Shown: positions 49,266-59,226 of the stretch, one piece after another | How positions within the stretch are numbered: position 1 is the first letter of the stretch | How the letters are laid out: the number at the start of each line of letters is the position of its first letter | NCBI RefSeq assembly: GCF_019734195.1 | Contig: NZ_JAASHM010000003.1 | Span: 150,574-214,573, forward strand | DNA from: Clostridium sp. K13 | GTDB taxonomy: Bacteria > Bacillota > Clostridia > Clostridiales > Clostridiaceae | DNA length: 64,000 bases | Direction: 5' to 3' | Notes under the pieces: model-generated | The model's database searches: none | What the model saw: only the letters and a program-made list of their open reading frames with translations | Told to the model about the DNA's origin: nothing | Program-made: the position numbers and the translations under genes

Positions 49266-50285
49266 TTAAAATTGATTTAAAAATCTCATATCACTTTCGT
49301 ATAATCCTCTTATATCGTCAATGCCATACTTAAGCATAACCATTCTATCTACACCAAATCCAAAAGCAAATCCGCTATAAACTTCAGGATCTATACCACA
49401 ATTCCTTAAAACATTAGGATGAACCATTCCACAACCTAATATTTCAATCCAACCGCTACCTTTACATACTCTGCATCCCTTCCCTTCACAAACGAAGCAA
49501 GTTGCATCCATTTCAGCTGATGGCTCAGTAAATGGGAAGTGGTGAGGTCTAAACTTAGTTACAACCTTATCTCCAAACATCTTCTTAGCAAATAATTCTA
49601 AAGTCCCTTTTAAATCTGCAAAAGTAACTCCCTTATCAATTACTAACCCTTCCATTTGATAGAATATTGGTGAATGTGTAGCATCTACAGCATCTGATCT
49701 ATAAACCTTACCTGGAGATATCATCTTTATTGGAGGTTCTTGATTTTCCATTGTTCTAATTTGTATTGGAGAAGTTTGAGTTCTTAAAACTATATTATCA
49801 TTAATATAGAAAGTATCTTGCTCACTTCTAGCTGGATGATCCTTTGGAATATTTAAAGCTTCAAAATTATAATGATCTAGTTCAACTTCTGGTCCATCTT
49901 CTATGCTGAATCCCATTGAAATAAATATTTCCTTCATTCTTTCTAATGTTAAATCAAGTGGATGTCTCTTACCTATTACATTTTTCTTTCCAGGAAGAGA
50001 TATATCAATTATTTCACTTGCAAGCTTAGCATTTTTTTCTTTAGTTTTGATTGCAGTTCCAACCTCTTCTAATTTTTGTTCAACTTCACTTTTAGCTTCA
50101 TTAACTAACTTACCAACTATAGGTCTTTCTTCTGGAGTTAATGAACCCATTCCTCTTAATATTGTAGTAAGCTCACCTTTTTTACCAAGGTACTTAACTC
50201 TTATTTCTTCTAATGTTCCACTGTTTTCAGCAGCAGATATTTCATTAAAAGCAGCTTCTTTAATTGCTAATAATTTTTCTTGCAT
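49266..50285 (-). CDS. pheS: Phenylalanyl-tRNA synthetase alpha subunit
   Basis: The 339-aa catalytic subunit charges tRNA-Phe. Class II motifs are motif 1 ([15 protein letters not shown]), motif 2 ([14 protein letters not shown]...) and motif 3 ([15 protein letters not shown]). [18 protein letters not shown] insert gives a Zn-like Cys cluster found in several Firmicute PheS. It is preceded by a T-box leader. Confidence 0.97.
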   Translation of the reverse strand: MQEKLLAIKEAAFNEISAAENSGTLEEIRVKYLGKKGELTTILRGMGSLTPEERPIVGKLVNEAKSEVEQKLEEVGTAIKTKEKNAKLASEIIDISLPGKKNVIGKRHPLDLTLERMKEIFISMGFSIEDGPEVELDHYNFEALNIPKDHPARSEQDTFYINDNIVLRTQTSPIQIRTMENQEPPIKMISPGKVYRSDAVDATHSPIFYQMEGLVIDKGVTFADLKGTLELFAKKMFGDKVVTKFRPHHFPFTEPSAEMDATCFVCEGKGCRVCKGSGWIEILGCGMVHPNVLRNCGIDPEVYSGFAFGFGVDRMVMLKYGIDDIRGLYESDMRFLNQF

Positions 50286-50321
50286 TTTTATTCTCCCTTC
50301 TTATTGATTAATAAAATTTGG

Positions 50322-50575
50322 CGCAAAAAAAGGATATTCAGTCCCAAACAGGGACGGAATATCCGCGTTACCACCCTAATTGGTATTTTATTTTATAATA
50401 AAATACCCATCTTAATTAAATAACGGTTTTAACCGCTAACTACTACTATAACTTCACAGTTAGGACTCCTGAGGGAACTTCAATATAACTTTATATAAAA
50501 AGACTTCCAGTCTAAGGTCTTTTCTCCCTGCATATTCCACTATATCTACTTTCTCATTCACTGTCTTTCAATATT
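50322..50575 (-). promoter_or_regulatory. T-box riboswitch, tRNA-Phe
   Basis: The pheS leader contains the conserved T-box AGGGTGGTAACGCGG (complement of 50363-50377) followed by the terminator. Upstream lies a Stem I region with AGGGAGAAAAGACC and a UUC triplet (50475-50477) placed where a Phe specifier is expected. Uncharged tRNA-Phe would stabilise the antiterminator and switch on pheST. Confidence 0.92.
50324..50364 (-). terminator. T-box regulated terminator
   Basis: GGATATTC-GTCCC / GGGAC-GAATATCC stem followed by seven U. It overlaps the antiterminator bases of the T-box. Confidence 0.9.
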
Positions 50576-50620
50576 TATTTACAATTTATTATACAAATAT
50601 CCAATATTTTTTTCAATACC

Positions 50621-51412
50621 TTATTTAAAATTTATTTTACATAAACTTTGTCTTACTTTCTCGAATAATATTATAGAGGTTGCAACACCAACATTTAATG
50701 ACTCTGCTCCACCAGGCATTGGGATTTTAACTTTCTTATCAGCTAATTCAAAAATTTCTTCACTTATACCATTGCCTTCATTTCCTACAGATAATATCAC
50801 CTTGCCGCTTAGGTCTTCTTCGAAAAAGTTCTTTGACTCTTCTAAAGATGTGGCAACTAAACTAAACCCATCATCCTTTAACTTTTTTAATAAAGTTAAA
50901 TCATTATCATAAATTATTGGTGTATAAAATATAGAACCCATTGTTGATCTAATTGTTTTATCATTATATATATCAACTGTTCCTTTAGTTAAAATTATAC
51001 CATTTACACCAGCAGCATGAGCTGTTCTAATAATAGTTCCTAAGTTTCCAGGGTCTTGAACCTTATCACACAATAAGTAAAAATCTCCATTTATATCATT
51101 TATAGAATTATTTATATTAGCTATAGCAATAATACCTTGTGTATTTTCTGTTGAAGATAATTGAGCAAACAGTTCATTTTTCATTTCGTATATCTTAATA
51201 CTATCCATATATTCACTTAAATAATCATCTAATTTTACTTTCCCATTTTCATTTACTATTACATACTCAATTTTACACTTTGCTTTAAAAGCTTCTTGAA
51301 CTAATCTAAAACCTTCTATGATATATTTATTTTCCTTTACTCTGTGCTTTCTTTCTTTTAACTTTTTTGTATATTTAAATAATGTATTGTCTTTACTTTC
51401 AATGACTATCAA
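50621..51412 (-). CDS. TrmH/SpoU family RNA 2'-O-methyltransferase
   Basis: The 263-aa protein has an N-terminal SpoU substrate-binding domain and a knotted SPOUT core with LLCDKVQDPGNLGTIIRTA, SVGNEGNGIS and IPMPGGAESLNVGVATSIILFE. It is an rRNA or tRNA ribose methylase. The exact site is not deducible; RlmB-like is a fair label. It lies near pheS as in many Firmicutes. Confidence 0.88.
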   Translation of the reverse strand: MIVIESKDNTLFKYTKKLKERKHRVKENKYIIEGFRLVQEAFKAKCKIEYVIVNENGKVKLDDYLSEYMDSIKIYEMKNELFAQLSSTENTQGIIAIANINNSINDINGDFYLLCDKVQDPGNLGTIIRTAHAAGVNGIILTKGTVDIYNDKTIRSTMGSIFYTPIIYDNDLTLLKKLKDDGFSLVATSLEESKNFFEEDLSGKVILSVGNEGNGISEEIFELADKKVKIPMPGGAESLNVGVATSIILFEKVRQSLCKINFK

Positions 51413-51423
51413 ATTTTCACCTC

Positions 51424-52095
51424 TTATTTTTTTCTAATTAGAATATCTTCTAAATTACTTAAATCATCAGCTGATCCTATAGCTACAATAATATCATCAT
51501 CTTCTAATATATCTTCAGCCTTAGGTGATATGTTTATGCTTTCGCCTTTTTTAATTGCCATTATATTAATTCCATAACTGCTTCTTAATTTAAGCTCTTT
51601 TAAAGTTTTTCCACTCCACTCATTTAAAACTTTAAGTTCCATTATACTATAATCAGGTGATAACTCAATGAAATCTAAAATACTAGCAGAAACTAAATTA
51701 TGAGCAACTCTTACTCCCATATCTTTTTCAGGTAATACTACCCTATCTGCACCTATTTTATATAATACTTTTGCATGTAAATCACTTTGACCTTTTGCAA
51801 TTATATATTTAACTCCTAATTCTTTAACTAATAAAGTTATCATTACACTTGCTTGTATATTTGATCCGATAGTAACTACTGCAACATCAAAATTTCTTAA
51901 ACCTAAAGTTTTTAATGCACTTTCATCTGTTGCATCCATTTGAACTGCATGAGTAACAGAATCTGAAATTTCCTGTACAGAATCTTCATCCATATCAATA
52001 GCTAAAACATCATGCCCTAAAGAATATAATGTTTTAGCAACTGATTCTCCAAATCTACCTAATCCAATAACTACAAACTGTTTATTATTTGCCAT
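51424..52095 (-). CDS. Potassium uptake regulatory subunit KtrA/TrkA type
   Basis: The 223-aa cytoplasmic gating ring protein has an N-terminal RCK_N Rossmann domain (GLGRFGESVAKTL, then AIDMDEDSV) binding ATP or NAD, and an RCK_C domain (residues about 140-223) of the type that can bind c-di-AMP. It overlaps functionally with the membrane subunit whose gene ends 10 bp upstream. Confidence 0.93.
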   Translation of the reverse strand: MANNKQFVVIGLGRFGESVAKTLYSLGHDVLAIDMDEDSVQEISDSVTHAVQMDATDESALKTLGLRNFDVAVVTIGSNIQASVMITLLVKELGVKYIIAKGQSDLHAKVLYKIGADRVVLPEKDMGVRVAHNLVSASILDFIELSPDYSIMELKVLNEWSGKTLKELKLRSSYGINIMAIKKGESINISPKAEDILEDDDIIVAIGSADDLSNLEDILIRKK

Positions 52096-52105
52096 TTTTC
52101 TTCCC

Positions 52106-53452
52106 CTAACCTATCAAAATTTTTCCTTCAGGATATTTAATACCTGAATTGATTCTCTTTCTTGTTATAGATAATACTACAGTTAATGGACCAACTCTTC
52201 CTAAGTACATCATAAAAATTATTAATAATTTTCCTATATTACTTAACTCTGAAGTCAATCCTAATGTTAGTCCTGCAGTTCCGAATGCTGATACTGTTTC
52301 ATAAAATAACGCAATGAAACTTGCACCTTTTTCAGTATAAGATAATAACATAGTAACAACTATTACTAAACTTAATCCAATAAATATTAAGGTAAATGCC
52401 TTATATACTAAATCTTTACTGAATCTTTTCTTAAATACTTCTGCATCTTCTCTACCTCTTATAACACATACTATAGTTACAATTAAAATACCAATAGTAG
52501 TTGTTTTTATTCCACCTGCTGTTGAACCTGGTGATCCACCAATAAACATAAGAATTATAGTTAAAAATTGTCCAGCTGTAGTCATACCCTCTGTAGGAAT
52601 ACTATTAAATCCTGCTGTTCTCGGTGTAACTGCTGCGAAAAATGAATTCATAACCTTATCAAGAAAAGACATATCTGCTATAGTATTAGCATTATTATGC
52701 TCAAATAAGAACATTAATACTGTTCCACCTAAAACTAATACTGTAGTCATTAATATGACCATCTTTGAATGAAGAGAAACTTTTTTTATACTTTTATTGC
52801 TATATAATTCACTCCATACAGTAAATCCTAATCCACCAATAATAATTAATGCAGATGCTACCATTATTACAACAACATTAGAATTATAAGATGTTAAACT
52901 GCTGAAGTTTCCAAATATATCAAACCCTGCATTACAAAAAGCAGAAATAGAATGAAATATACTGTAGAATATACCTTTTCCTACTCCATACTCTGGTACA
53001 AATTGGGTAGAAAATAACAATGCACCAAAAAACTGTACAGATACAGTAAATACTAATACATACCTAACCATTTTTACTAGTCCTTGTATATTGAATGTAT
53101 TCATAGCATCTTGTAATATTAGTCTTTCTCTTAAAGTAATCTTTTTACCCAAAATAATAGCAATTAATGTTGTAAAAGACATAAATCCTAATCCACCAAT
53201 TTCTATTAAAATCATTATAACCGTTTGTCCAAAAGCATTCCAATATGTACCTGTATCTACTACTATTAATCCTGTAACACAAACTGCTGATGTAGAAGTA
53301 AATAATGCATCTAAGAAGTTAGTACTTTCTCCACTTGTTGTAGATATAGGCAAAGTTAATAATAATGCTCCTGTCAATATTACTAATATAAATCCTAATG
53401 CTAAAATTTGAACACCTTTAAGTTTAACATTTTTTTTGAAGTTCCAATTCAT
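52106..53452 (-). CDS. Potassium channel-like subunit KtrB/TrkH type
   Basis: The 448-aa membrane protein has the four M1-P-M2 repeats of the TrkH/KtrB family, seen in P-loops such as TSTSAVCVTGL, SAFCNAGF, AAVTPRTAGFNS and SAFGTAGLTLG. It takes up K+ together with the RCK subunit encoded just downstream. The size is right for KtrB. Confidence 0.93.
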   Translation of the reverse strand: MNWNFKKNVKLKGVQILALGFILVILTGALLLTLPISTTSGESTNFLDALFTSTSAVCVTGLIVVDTGTYWNAFGQTVIMILIEIGGLGFMSFTTLIAIILGKKITLRERLILQDAMNTFNIQGLVKMVRYVLVFTVSVQFFGALLFSTQFVPEYGVGKGIFYSIFHSISAFCNAGFDIFGNFSSLTSYNSNVVVIMVASALIIIGGLGFTVWSELYSNKSIKKVSLHSKMVILMTTVLVLGGTVLMFLFEHNNANTIADMSFLDKVMNSFFAAVTPRTAGFNSIPTEGMTTAGQFLTIILMFIGGSPGSTAGGIKTTTIGILIVTIVCVIRGREDAEVFKKRFSKDLVYKAFTLIFIGLSLVIVVTMLLSYTEKGASFIALFYETVSAFGTAGLTLGLTSELSNIGKLLIIFMMYLGRVGPLTVVLSITRKRINSGIKYPEGKILIG

Positions 53453-53476
53453 TACCTCACCTCCTAATTAAAATAA

Positions 53477-53527
53477 TTATGATATTATTTTGTTCTTTTT
53501 CTCATTTTTTATTATGAAGTTCACCAT
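53477..53527 (-). CDS. 16-aa leader ORF upstream of ktrB-type gene (candidate)
   Basis: AAAGGTGGTAAAATAC precedes an ATG at 53527 and 16 codons (MVNFIIKNEKKNKIIS). The stop is about 12 bp before the SD of the potassium transporter gene. The good ribosome site and close position suggest a translated leader. The rest of the long 5' region (53528-53734) shows no riboswitch that I recognise. Confidence 0.3.
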   Translation of the reverse strand: MVNFIIKNEKKNKIIS

Positions 53528-53734
53528 GTATTTTACCACCTTTATATTACTTTTCATAGATATTCCATATTAAAATTTAAGTTAAACACTAAATCTTGTA
53601 TTTAGTTAATAAACTTTCCTTAATATTTAAAATCTATGATTTAGTTCTTTGAAGGTTCAAAAGGTATATTTAAAGAGCTTAAGTAGGTAGTTAGCTTCTT
53701 TATATAAACTTTACTTCTTCATTTAAATGATAAA
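53528..53734. other. Long 5' region of the potassium transporter gene, no known riboswitch
   Basis: Together with the leader ORF it gives about 280 bp before ktrB. The conserved blocks of the ydaO-type c-di-AMP riboswitch were looked for and not found. The stretch is AT-rich and no strong hairpin was seen. Confidence 0.4.
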
Positions 53735-53763
53735 AGGGTTGCTTATAATTTTATAACAACCCT
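53735..53763 (-). terminator. Terminator of ytxC
   Basis: AGGGTTG / CAACCCT stem with inner TTATA/TATAA pairing and a U-run on the minus strand. Confidence 0.75.
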
Positions 53764-53794
53764 AAACTTTTCAATTTTATTACCTTTATTTAAA

Positions 53795-54685
53795 TTAAAT
53801 TTTTATTTTTGATGGCATACAATTTGCACATCCTGCACAATAAAATACTCTATCACCAAATACATTAACTATGGTTTCTATAAACTCAGTATTTATACAA
53901 TTCTCCTTATGGTGAATTATTATTTGCTTTGGCGCATTGGTTATTAATCCACTAATTATTATATCCTCTATTTTAGCTTCTGTATCAATTCTACATTCTG
54001 ATAGTTCTTTCATAAAATCACTAAAAACATCATTTCCATAGCCATCTTTTAATATATAGCCACCACCCTCATGAATGTAAATATTAATTTTATCAATTTT
54101 ACTTTCTTGAATGTCTACAAAATATTTTAATAATTTTACAAATTCTTTATATTCCTTTTCAACCATATATTCTTCTACTACTTTATCAATAATTTCTTCT
54201 ATATCTTCTCGTAGTTCTTTCATTCTAAAGGTTATAAAACCTTTTATGTTTATCTCTTCATTTTCTTCTAAGCAAGTTTTTACTTTTTCTATTATAGAAT
54301 TTATTTTGCTTATACAATATATCATTTTATCATCTTTTAAATTTTCTTCACTTCTTAAAACTTTCATAATCATATCTTCTACTTCTATTATTTCATCCTG
54401 TTTTAAAAAGAAATAAGTTTCTGTTAAAAAATTAAAAAGTTCTTTTTTTCTATACTTCTCAATAACTATATTGTATAAAATATTGCTTATATATAAATAT
54501 ATCATTCTTTTAACTTTTTCATTATAACACTCTTCATCGCACATAATCTTGATTAAATGTGAGTCACCTTCACCGCTTTCTACAAGACCAATAGTGATAT
54601 TTTTCTTTTTTAATAGTTGTCTAAGCTCTTGTAATTCATTTACTAAATCTAAATCATTATTATGCACTAATCTTATCACAAGCAT
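53795..54685 (-). CDS. Sporulation protein YtxC-like
   Basis: The start is ATG 54685 (AAAGGAG, 8-nt spacing; the GTG at 54694 abuts the SD), giving 296 aa. The protein matches the YtxC sporulation family: a helical N-terminal two thirds, IYIHEGGGYILKD near residue 225, and a C-terminal FCAGCANC-like Cys motif (VFYCAGCANC). The biochemical role is unknown; loss affects spore formation in relatives. Confidence 0.8.
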   Translation of the reverse strand: MLVIRLVHNNDLDLVNELQELRQLLKKKNITIGLVESGEGDSHLIKIMCDEECYNEKVKRMIYLYISNILYNIVIEKYRKKELFNFLTETYFFLKQDEIIEVEDMIMKVLRSEENLKDDKMIYCISKINSIIEKVKTCLEENEEINIKGFITFRMKELREDIEEIIDKVVEEYMVEKEYKEFVKLLKYFVDIQESKIDKINIYIHEGGGYILKDGYGNDVFSDFMKELSECRIDTEAKIEDIIISGLITNAPKQIIIHHKENCINTEFIETIVNVFGDRVFYCAGCANCMPSKIKI

Positions 54686-54828
54686 GGATTTCACTCCTTT
54701 CTTAATATTAGTATGTATTAAAATTTTTTCTATATACTCCCCGGGCTGTACACTTATTAAGAAAATATTGATTTTTTTATGAATATTTTATATGTTATAA
54801 GAAATATAATTAAATAAGGAGAAGATTA

Positions 54829-55524
54829 ATGATATGCTTTGTCGACTATAGAACTACAGAAACTGAAATAAGCTCACTAAAAAAATTTAATTTTGACGTA
54901 ATAAAAATTCCTAGAGATAATAATCTTTACAAAGCAATAGATGGGCATACTGATATTCAACTAAATATACTTGATACAAATACTATAATTATTAATAAAA
55001 ATATTAATTTAACTTTTAAAGAACTTTTAAAAACAAAAAATATAAACTTTATAGAAAGTTATACTACTCTTTCTGAAAAATATCCTAATAACATACCACT
55101 TAATGCTTATATTACTGATAATTATTTAATACATAATTTAAAATTTACAGATAAAAAAATTTTAGATTATTGTAAAAATAAAAAAATAATAAATGTAAAG
55201 CAGGGTTATACTAAATGCTCTATATTACCATTACGTGAAAAAGCAATTATAACTAACGATAATGGTATATATAACACACTAAAGAGTGAAGATTTTGATA
55301 TTTTATTATTACCATATGGAGATATAGAATTAAGCGGACTTAATTATGGTTTTATCGGTGGTGTTGGAGGTATGATTTCAAATGATTGTATGGCATTCTT
55401 TGGTTCCCTAGATAATTATGCTTATGGTGATGAAGTAAAAAAATTCTTATATAAATACGATATTAAACCCATATATCTTAATAATACAAAACTAATAGAT
55501 AGAGGAAGTTTACTTGTTTTTTAA
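54829..55524 (+). CDS. DUF6873 family protein
   Basis: The 231-aa protein resembles DUF6873, a GME-like (amidinotransferase/dimethylarginase-type) fold: KQGYTKCSILPL, then a beta core with YGFIGGVGGMISNDCMAFFG where the active-site Cys would lie, and LIDRGSLLVF at the end. The family function is unproven. GGAGAAGATTA precedes the ATG. It is divergent from ytxC and converges with hslO. Confidence 0.75.
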   Translation: MICFVDYRTTETEISSLKKFNFDVIKIPRDNNLYKAIDGHTDIQLNILDTNTIIINKNINLTFKELLKTKNINFIESYTTLSEKYPNNIPLNAYITDNYLIHNLKFTDKKILDYCKNKKIINVKQGYTKCSILPLREKAIITNDNGIYNTLKSEDFDILLLPYGDIELSGLNYGFIGGVGGMISNDCMAFFGSLDNYAYGDEVKKFLYKYDIKPIYLNNTKLIDRGSLLVF

Positions 55525-55590
55525 CTCCATATATAATACGTATCTATTAAGTAATTGTTGATTAGTATTTCACTTAAAATAATAATAATA

Positions 55591-55632
55591 AACAAAAAAA
55601 GTAGGCTATTTAAAATAACCTACTTTTTTGTT
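55591..55632. terminator. Bidirectional terminator
   Basis: AACAAAAAAAGTAGG / CCTACTTTTTTGTT stem with a small internal bulge, between converging genes and with U-runs on both strands. Confidence 0.85.
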
Positions 55633-55637
55633 TATTA

Positions 55638-56525
55638 TTAAGATTTACTTGAATTAGCTAATAATCCACCAATTTCTTCTGGAGTAAATACATATGTCTT
55701 ATTACAGAAATGACATTTTAACTCCTCATTCTTACCTTCTTCATAAATTTCTCTTAAATCTTTTTCACCAATAGAAATTAATGCTTTTTCAACCTTTTCT
55801 CTTGAACAGTTACAAGAAAACTCTGGTTTTATTTCCTCTAATATCTTTAAATCCATATCACCAAATATGTAATCTAATATATCATCCATGCTTTTTCCTT
55901 CGTTTAACATAGTTGTTAAAGAAGGAATTTCTTCTAATCTATAAGTTATTATATCAGCTAAGAATTCATCAGCATCTGGTAACATTTGAATTATAAATCC
56001 TCCAGCTACTTTAATTGAATAATCTTTATCAACTAAAACTCCTAATGATACTGCTGATGGTGTTTGTTCAGATACAGTAAAGTAATAAGCTAAATCTTCA
56101 GCTATTTCTCCTGAATGTATAGGTACTTGCCCTACATAAGGATCCTTCATACCTAAATCCTTTATAACCATTAAATTACCATCTCTACCTATATACCCAC
56201 CAACATCTAATTTACCTTTTGCATTTAGTGGCATATCTCCATAAGGATTTCCAATGTACCCTTTAACTTTAGCACCTTCATAAGCAGTAACAACTATTCC
56301 ATTAGCATCTCCACCACCATTAATTCTTAAAGTCATTACTTCATTTGATGATTTCAATGTAGCCCCTAAAAGAGCTCCAGCAGTTAACATTCTTCCAAGT
56401 GATGCTGATGCAACTGGTGTACATTCATGTATCACTCTAGCATCCTCAACTAATTCTGTAGTTATCCCTGCTATTATTCTTACCATTCCATTTTTTGCAA
56501 CTGCTCTAATAATCTTATCGCTCAT
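55638..56525 (-). CDS. hslO: Redox-regulated chaperone Hsp33
   Basis: Hsp33 is activated by disulphide formation and holds unfolding proteins under oxidative stress. The 295-aa protein has the N-terminal core and the C-terminal redox switch with four Cys: CNC near residue 238 and CHFC near residue 270. The zinc-binding CxC...CxxC pattern is intact. It follows a methyltransferase gene by 16 bp, so the two form an operon. Confidence 0.95.
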   Translation of the reverse strand: MSDKIIRAVAKNGMVRIIAGITTELVEDARVIHECTPVASASLGRMLTAGALLGATLKSSNEVMTLRINGGGDANGIVVTAYEGAKVKGYIGNPYGDMPLNAKGKLDVGGYIGRDGNLMVIKDLGMKDPYVGQVPIHSGEIAEDLAYYFTVSEQTPSAVSLGVLVDKDYSIKVAGGFIIQMLPDADEFLADIITYRLEEIPSLTTMLNEGKSMDDILDYIFGDMDLKILEEIKPEFSCNCSREKVEKALISIGEKDLREIYEEGKNEELKCHFCNKTYVFTPEEIGGLLANSSKS

Positions 56526-56541
56526 ATTTTTCCTCCAACTA

Positions 56542-57279
56542 TTACTTTTTCTTTATTACATATACTATTCTTTCAGTATTTGCTTGTACATAATTTTCAG
56601 TATACCCATCAAATTTAGCTAAAACCTCTAAATTTGCTTTTTCTAATTGCTCTTCTAATTCATGCTCAGTATACGCTCTTTCAAGATGTTCTTCTTCAAA
56701 TCTCTCGTAAAGCTCTCCTTTCTTAACAAAAAATGTTAGGAACATAGAAAGCAAATTATCATCAAAAACATTTTCCCAGGTATAAAAAACTTCATCTTCA
56801 CTATATGTATATATATTATTTCCTAATATCTCTGATAATTTATAATATGAATTAACATCAAAAATAAATAATCCATTTGTTTTTAAGTGAGTATGCACTC
56901 CCTTGAAATAGTTTTGAAGACCTTCTAAGTCTGTTATATAATTAGTAGAATCTAATACTGAAGTTATTAAATCAAACTCTCTATTTAGAGAAAGCTCCGT
57001 CATATCCTGACAAATTATTTTCCCTTTTATTTTTGCTTCTTTAAATTTATCAAAAGCTTCTCTTAACATATCCTCTGATAAATCAACTCCATAAATGTTC
57101 TTAAAATGCTTAGCAATTCTTATAGTTACATTTCCAGTCCCACAAGCAATATCTAAATAATCATTTAATTCTACATTATAAGAGCTACAAATATCTAAAA
57201 TACGTTCTACCATTTCATCATAGTTAATATCTTCATTTATTAGCTCATCATATATTTTTGCGAATTCACCATACGCCAT
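56542..57279 (-). CDS. Class I SAM-dependent methyltransferase
   Basis: The 245-aa protein has motif I ([16 protein letters not shown]), motif II ([10 protein letters not shown]), motif III/IV ([15 protein letters not shown]) and the FDVNSYYKL segment typical of small Firmicute methyltransferases of unknown substrate. It is upstream of hslO. Confidence 0.85.
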   Translation of the reverse strand: MAYGEFAKIYDELINEDINYDEMVERILDICSSYNVELNDYLDIACGTGNVTIRIAKHFKNIYGVDLSEDMLREAFDKFKEAKIKGKIICQDMTELSLNREFDLITSVLDSTNYITDLEGLQNYFKGVHTHLKTNGLFIFDVNSYYKLSEILGNNIYTYSEDEVFYTWENVFDDNLLSMFLTFFVKKGELYERFEEEHLERAYTEHELEEQLEKANLEVLAKFDGYTENYVQANTERIVYVIKKK

Positions 57280-57403
57280 ATTATTCCCCCTCAGCCTACT
57301 TTATTTATAACCTTGAAAAAATCCAAATTAATGTAGCATTTCCTATACTGAAATAAATTTCTAAGTTTTATAATACTATGTAATAGAATATTAAGTCAAT
57401 CTA

Positions 57404-57655
57404 TTATTTTCTTCCTAAAATTTGATCATTAGTAGGTAACTTTAACTCTTTTTTTCGCTTAGTCATTATACCACCTATTCTTCCTGTTTCTTCAGCTGTT
57501 AATCCCCCCCATCCATATGTATCTACCTTATCACTTAAACCTAATTCTGCTGCAATTTCATACTTTATCTTTTCACGCATTTTTTCTTCTGGTGTAAGTT
57601 CTTTATTTGTTTTTATTTTTGATTTTATTATTTTCTTTAGTGGTGTTTTACTCAT
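57404..57655 (-). CDS. Small acid-soluble spore protein, Ssp4-like
   Basis: From the ATG at 57655 (TATAGGGGGAATTTTT) the protein is 83 aa: MSKTPLKKIIKSK, then EKMREKIKYEIAAELGL and WGGLTAEETGRIGGIMTKR, the two conserved DNA-binding blocks of alpha/beta SASPs. A longer frame to 57715 lacks an SD and is rejected. It closely resembles the Ssp4 type of C. perfringens. These proteins coat spore DNA and protect it from heat, UV and nitrite. Confidence 0.9.
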   Translation of the reverse strand: MSKTPLKKIIKSKIKTNKELTPEEKMREKIKYEIAAELGLSDKVDTYGWGGLTAEETGRIGGIMTKRKKELKLPTNDQILGRK

Positions 57656-57791
57656 AAAAATTCCCCCTATAAAATTTATATAAATATTTTCTCCTATATC
57701 TTTATATTTATACAAAAAAATACTTTGTTACACTTTCAATTTATATTCATATAATAAAATTAAATATAGAATAATATTTTATAAATATTTC

Positions 57792-57820
57792 TTGAAACTT
57801 TGATACATAAAAGGTATAAT
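57792..57820 (+). promoter_or_regulatory. Promoter of the asd-dapA-dapB operon
   Basis: TTGAAA, an exact 17-bp spacer and a perfect TATAAT lie 25 bp upstream of the lysine riboswitch. Confidence 0.85.
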
Positions 57821-57844
57821 CATTATCATATAAGTTTATAAATG

Positions 57845-58006
57845 GATAGAGGTGCGATACTTATTAGTATTATTATGGATTAAAGCATGTTAAAATAATA
57901 AGAAAGGATTTATCGCCGAAGTATATAGCTAAAGCTTTACAGCTATATAACTGGGGATATGCAGAATATGTATATTTCTGTCACATAATTTATGTGGTGA
58001 GCTATC
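57845..58006 (+). promoter_or_regulatory. Lysine riboswitch (L box)
   Basis: GATAGAGGTGCG at the 5' end, GCCGAAGT, CTGGGGATATGCAGAAT, TGTCAC and the closing GTGGTGAGCTATC are the conserved blocks of the lysine aptamer. P1 pairs GATAG with CTATC. Lysine binding should favour the terminator that follows and shut off the diaminopimelate genes. Confidence 0.93.
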
Positions 58007-58042
58007 ATTTAAGGATTCTTTATATATTTTGATGTATATATA

Positions 58043-58069
58043 CCTTGAGTGATAACTCAAGGTTTTTTT
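58043..58069 (+). terminator. Riboswitch-controlled terminator
   Basis: CCTTGAGT / ACTCAAGG hairpin with a GATA loop and seven U, between the lysine aptamer and asd. Confidence 0.9.
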
Positions 58070-58221
58070 AACATTATATTTAAATTAAAAGTTATTTTAA
58101 ATTACATACTAGTTTAAATTTAAAATTTAAGTATATTCACATCATATTATTAAACAGAACATTCTATATAATAAAATTTATAACCTTTATATGATTAAAG
58201 AATAAAAAAGGGGGAACCAAT

Positions 58222-59217
58222 ATGTATAACGTAGCAATAATTGGTAGTACAGGTAATGTAGGTAGAAAATTTTTAGAAATTCTAGAGGAAAGAAATTTCC
58301 CAATAAAGAATCTTTATCTTTTTGCTTCAAAAAGATCAGCCGGTTCTTATTTAAAGTTTAAGGGGCAAGAATATATAGTAGAAGAAACATGTGAAGATAA
58401 TATTAAAAATAAAAAAATAGATATTGCACTATTTTCAGCAGGTGGAGATACAAGTTTAGAATTTGCACCAATATTCTCATCTTATGGTGCTGTAGTAATA
58501 GATAATTCAAGTGCATGGAGAATGAATAAAGATGTTCCTTTAGTTGTACCTGAAGTAAACCCAGAAGACTTAAAAGGTCATAATGGAATTATTGCAAATC
58601 CAAATTGCTCAACAATTCAAGCAATGGTACCATTAAAGGCTTTATTAGATAATTATGGAATAAAAAGAATTGTATATTCAACATACCAAGCAGTTTCAGG
58701 TGCTGGAATGCAAGGTATTAAAGATTTAGAGGATGGTTTAAAAGGTGAATCTCCTAAGAAGTTCCCTTATCCTATAGCTGGAAATTGCCTTCCTCACATA
58801 GATGTTTTCTTAGATAATGGTTATACAAAAGAAGAAATGAAAATGATTGAAGAAACTAGAAAAATACTTCATTCAAATGATCTAAAAATCACTGCTACTA
58901 CTGTAAGAGTACCAGTTTTAAATAGTCATAGTGAAAGCATTAATGTTGAATTAAATAATCCATTTGAATTAGAAGATATATTTAAATTATTTGAAAAAAC
59001 AGAAGGATTAACAGTTTGTGATAATGTAAATGAATTAATATATCCAACTCCATTAGGAATTTCTGGAAAAGATGATGTATATGTTGGAAGAATAAGACGT
59101 GATTTCAGCTTAGATAATGGACTAAACCTATGGGTTGTTGCTGATAACATAAGAAAAGGAGCAGCTTTAAACGCTGTACAAATTGCAGAAGTTTTAATAA
59201 AAAATGAATGGCTTTAG
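58222..59217 (+). CDS. asd: Aspartate-semialdehyde dehydrogenase
   Basis: It reduces aspartyl phosphate to aspartate semialdehyde, the entry to lysine and diaminopimelate. The 331-aa protein has the NADP motif GSTGNVGR, the active-site Cys in ANPNCSTIQ (near residue 128), the QAVSGAG loop and the catalytic His in LNSHSESIN. It is first in the operon after the riboswitch, with AAAAGGGGGAACCAAT before the ATG. There is no linked aspartokinase. Confidence 0.96.
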   Translation: MYNVAIIGSTGNVGRKFLEILEERNFPIKNLYLFASKRSAGSYLKFKGQEYIVEETCEDNIKNKKIDIALFSAGGDTSLEFAPIFSSYGAVVIDNSSAWRMNKDVPLVVPEVNPEDLKGHNGIIANPNCSTIQAMVPLKALLDNYGIKRIVYSTYQAVSGAGMQGIKDLEDGLKGESPKKFPYPIAGNCLPHIDVFLDNGYTKEEMKMIEETRKILHSNDLKITATTVRVPVLNSHSESINVELNNPFELEDIFKLFEKTEGLTVCDNVNELIYPTPLGISGKDDVYVGRIRRDFSLDNGLNLWVVADNIRKGAALNAVQIAEVLIKNEWL

Positions 59218-59226
59218 GAGGATAAA

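Noticed and set aside
53453..53794. c-di-AMP (ydaO-type) riboswitch before the potassium transporter
   Set aside because: The conserved sequence blocks of that riboswitch are absent.
57656..57715. Longer N-terminus of the spore protein
   Set aside because: No ribosome site at the upstream start, whereas GGGGG stands seven bases before MSKT, the usual family start.
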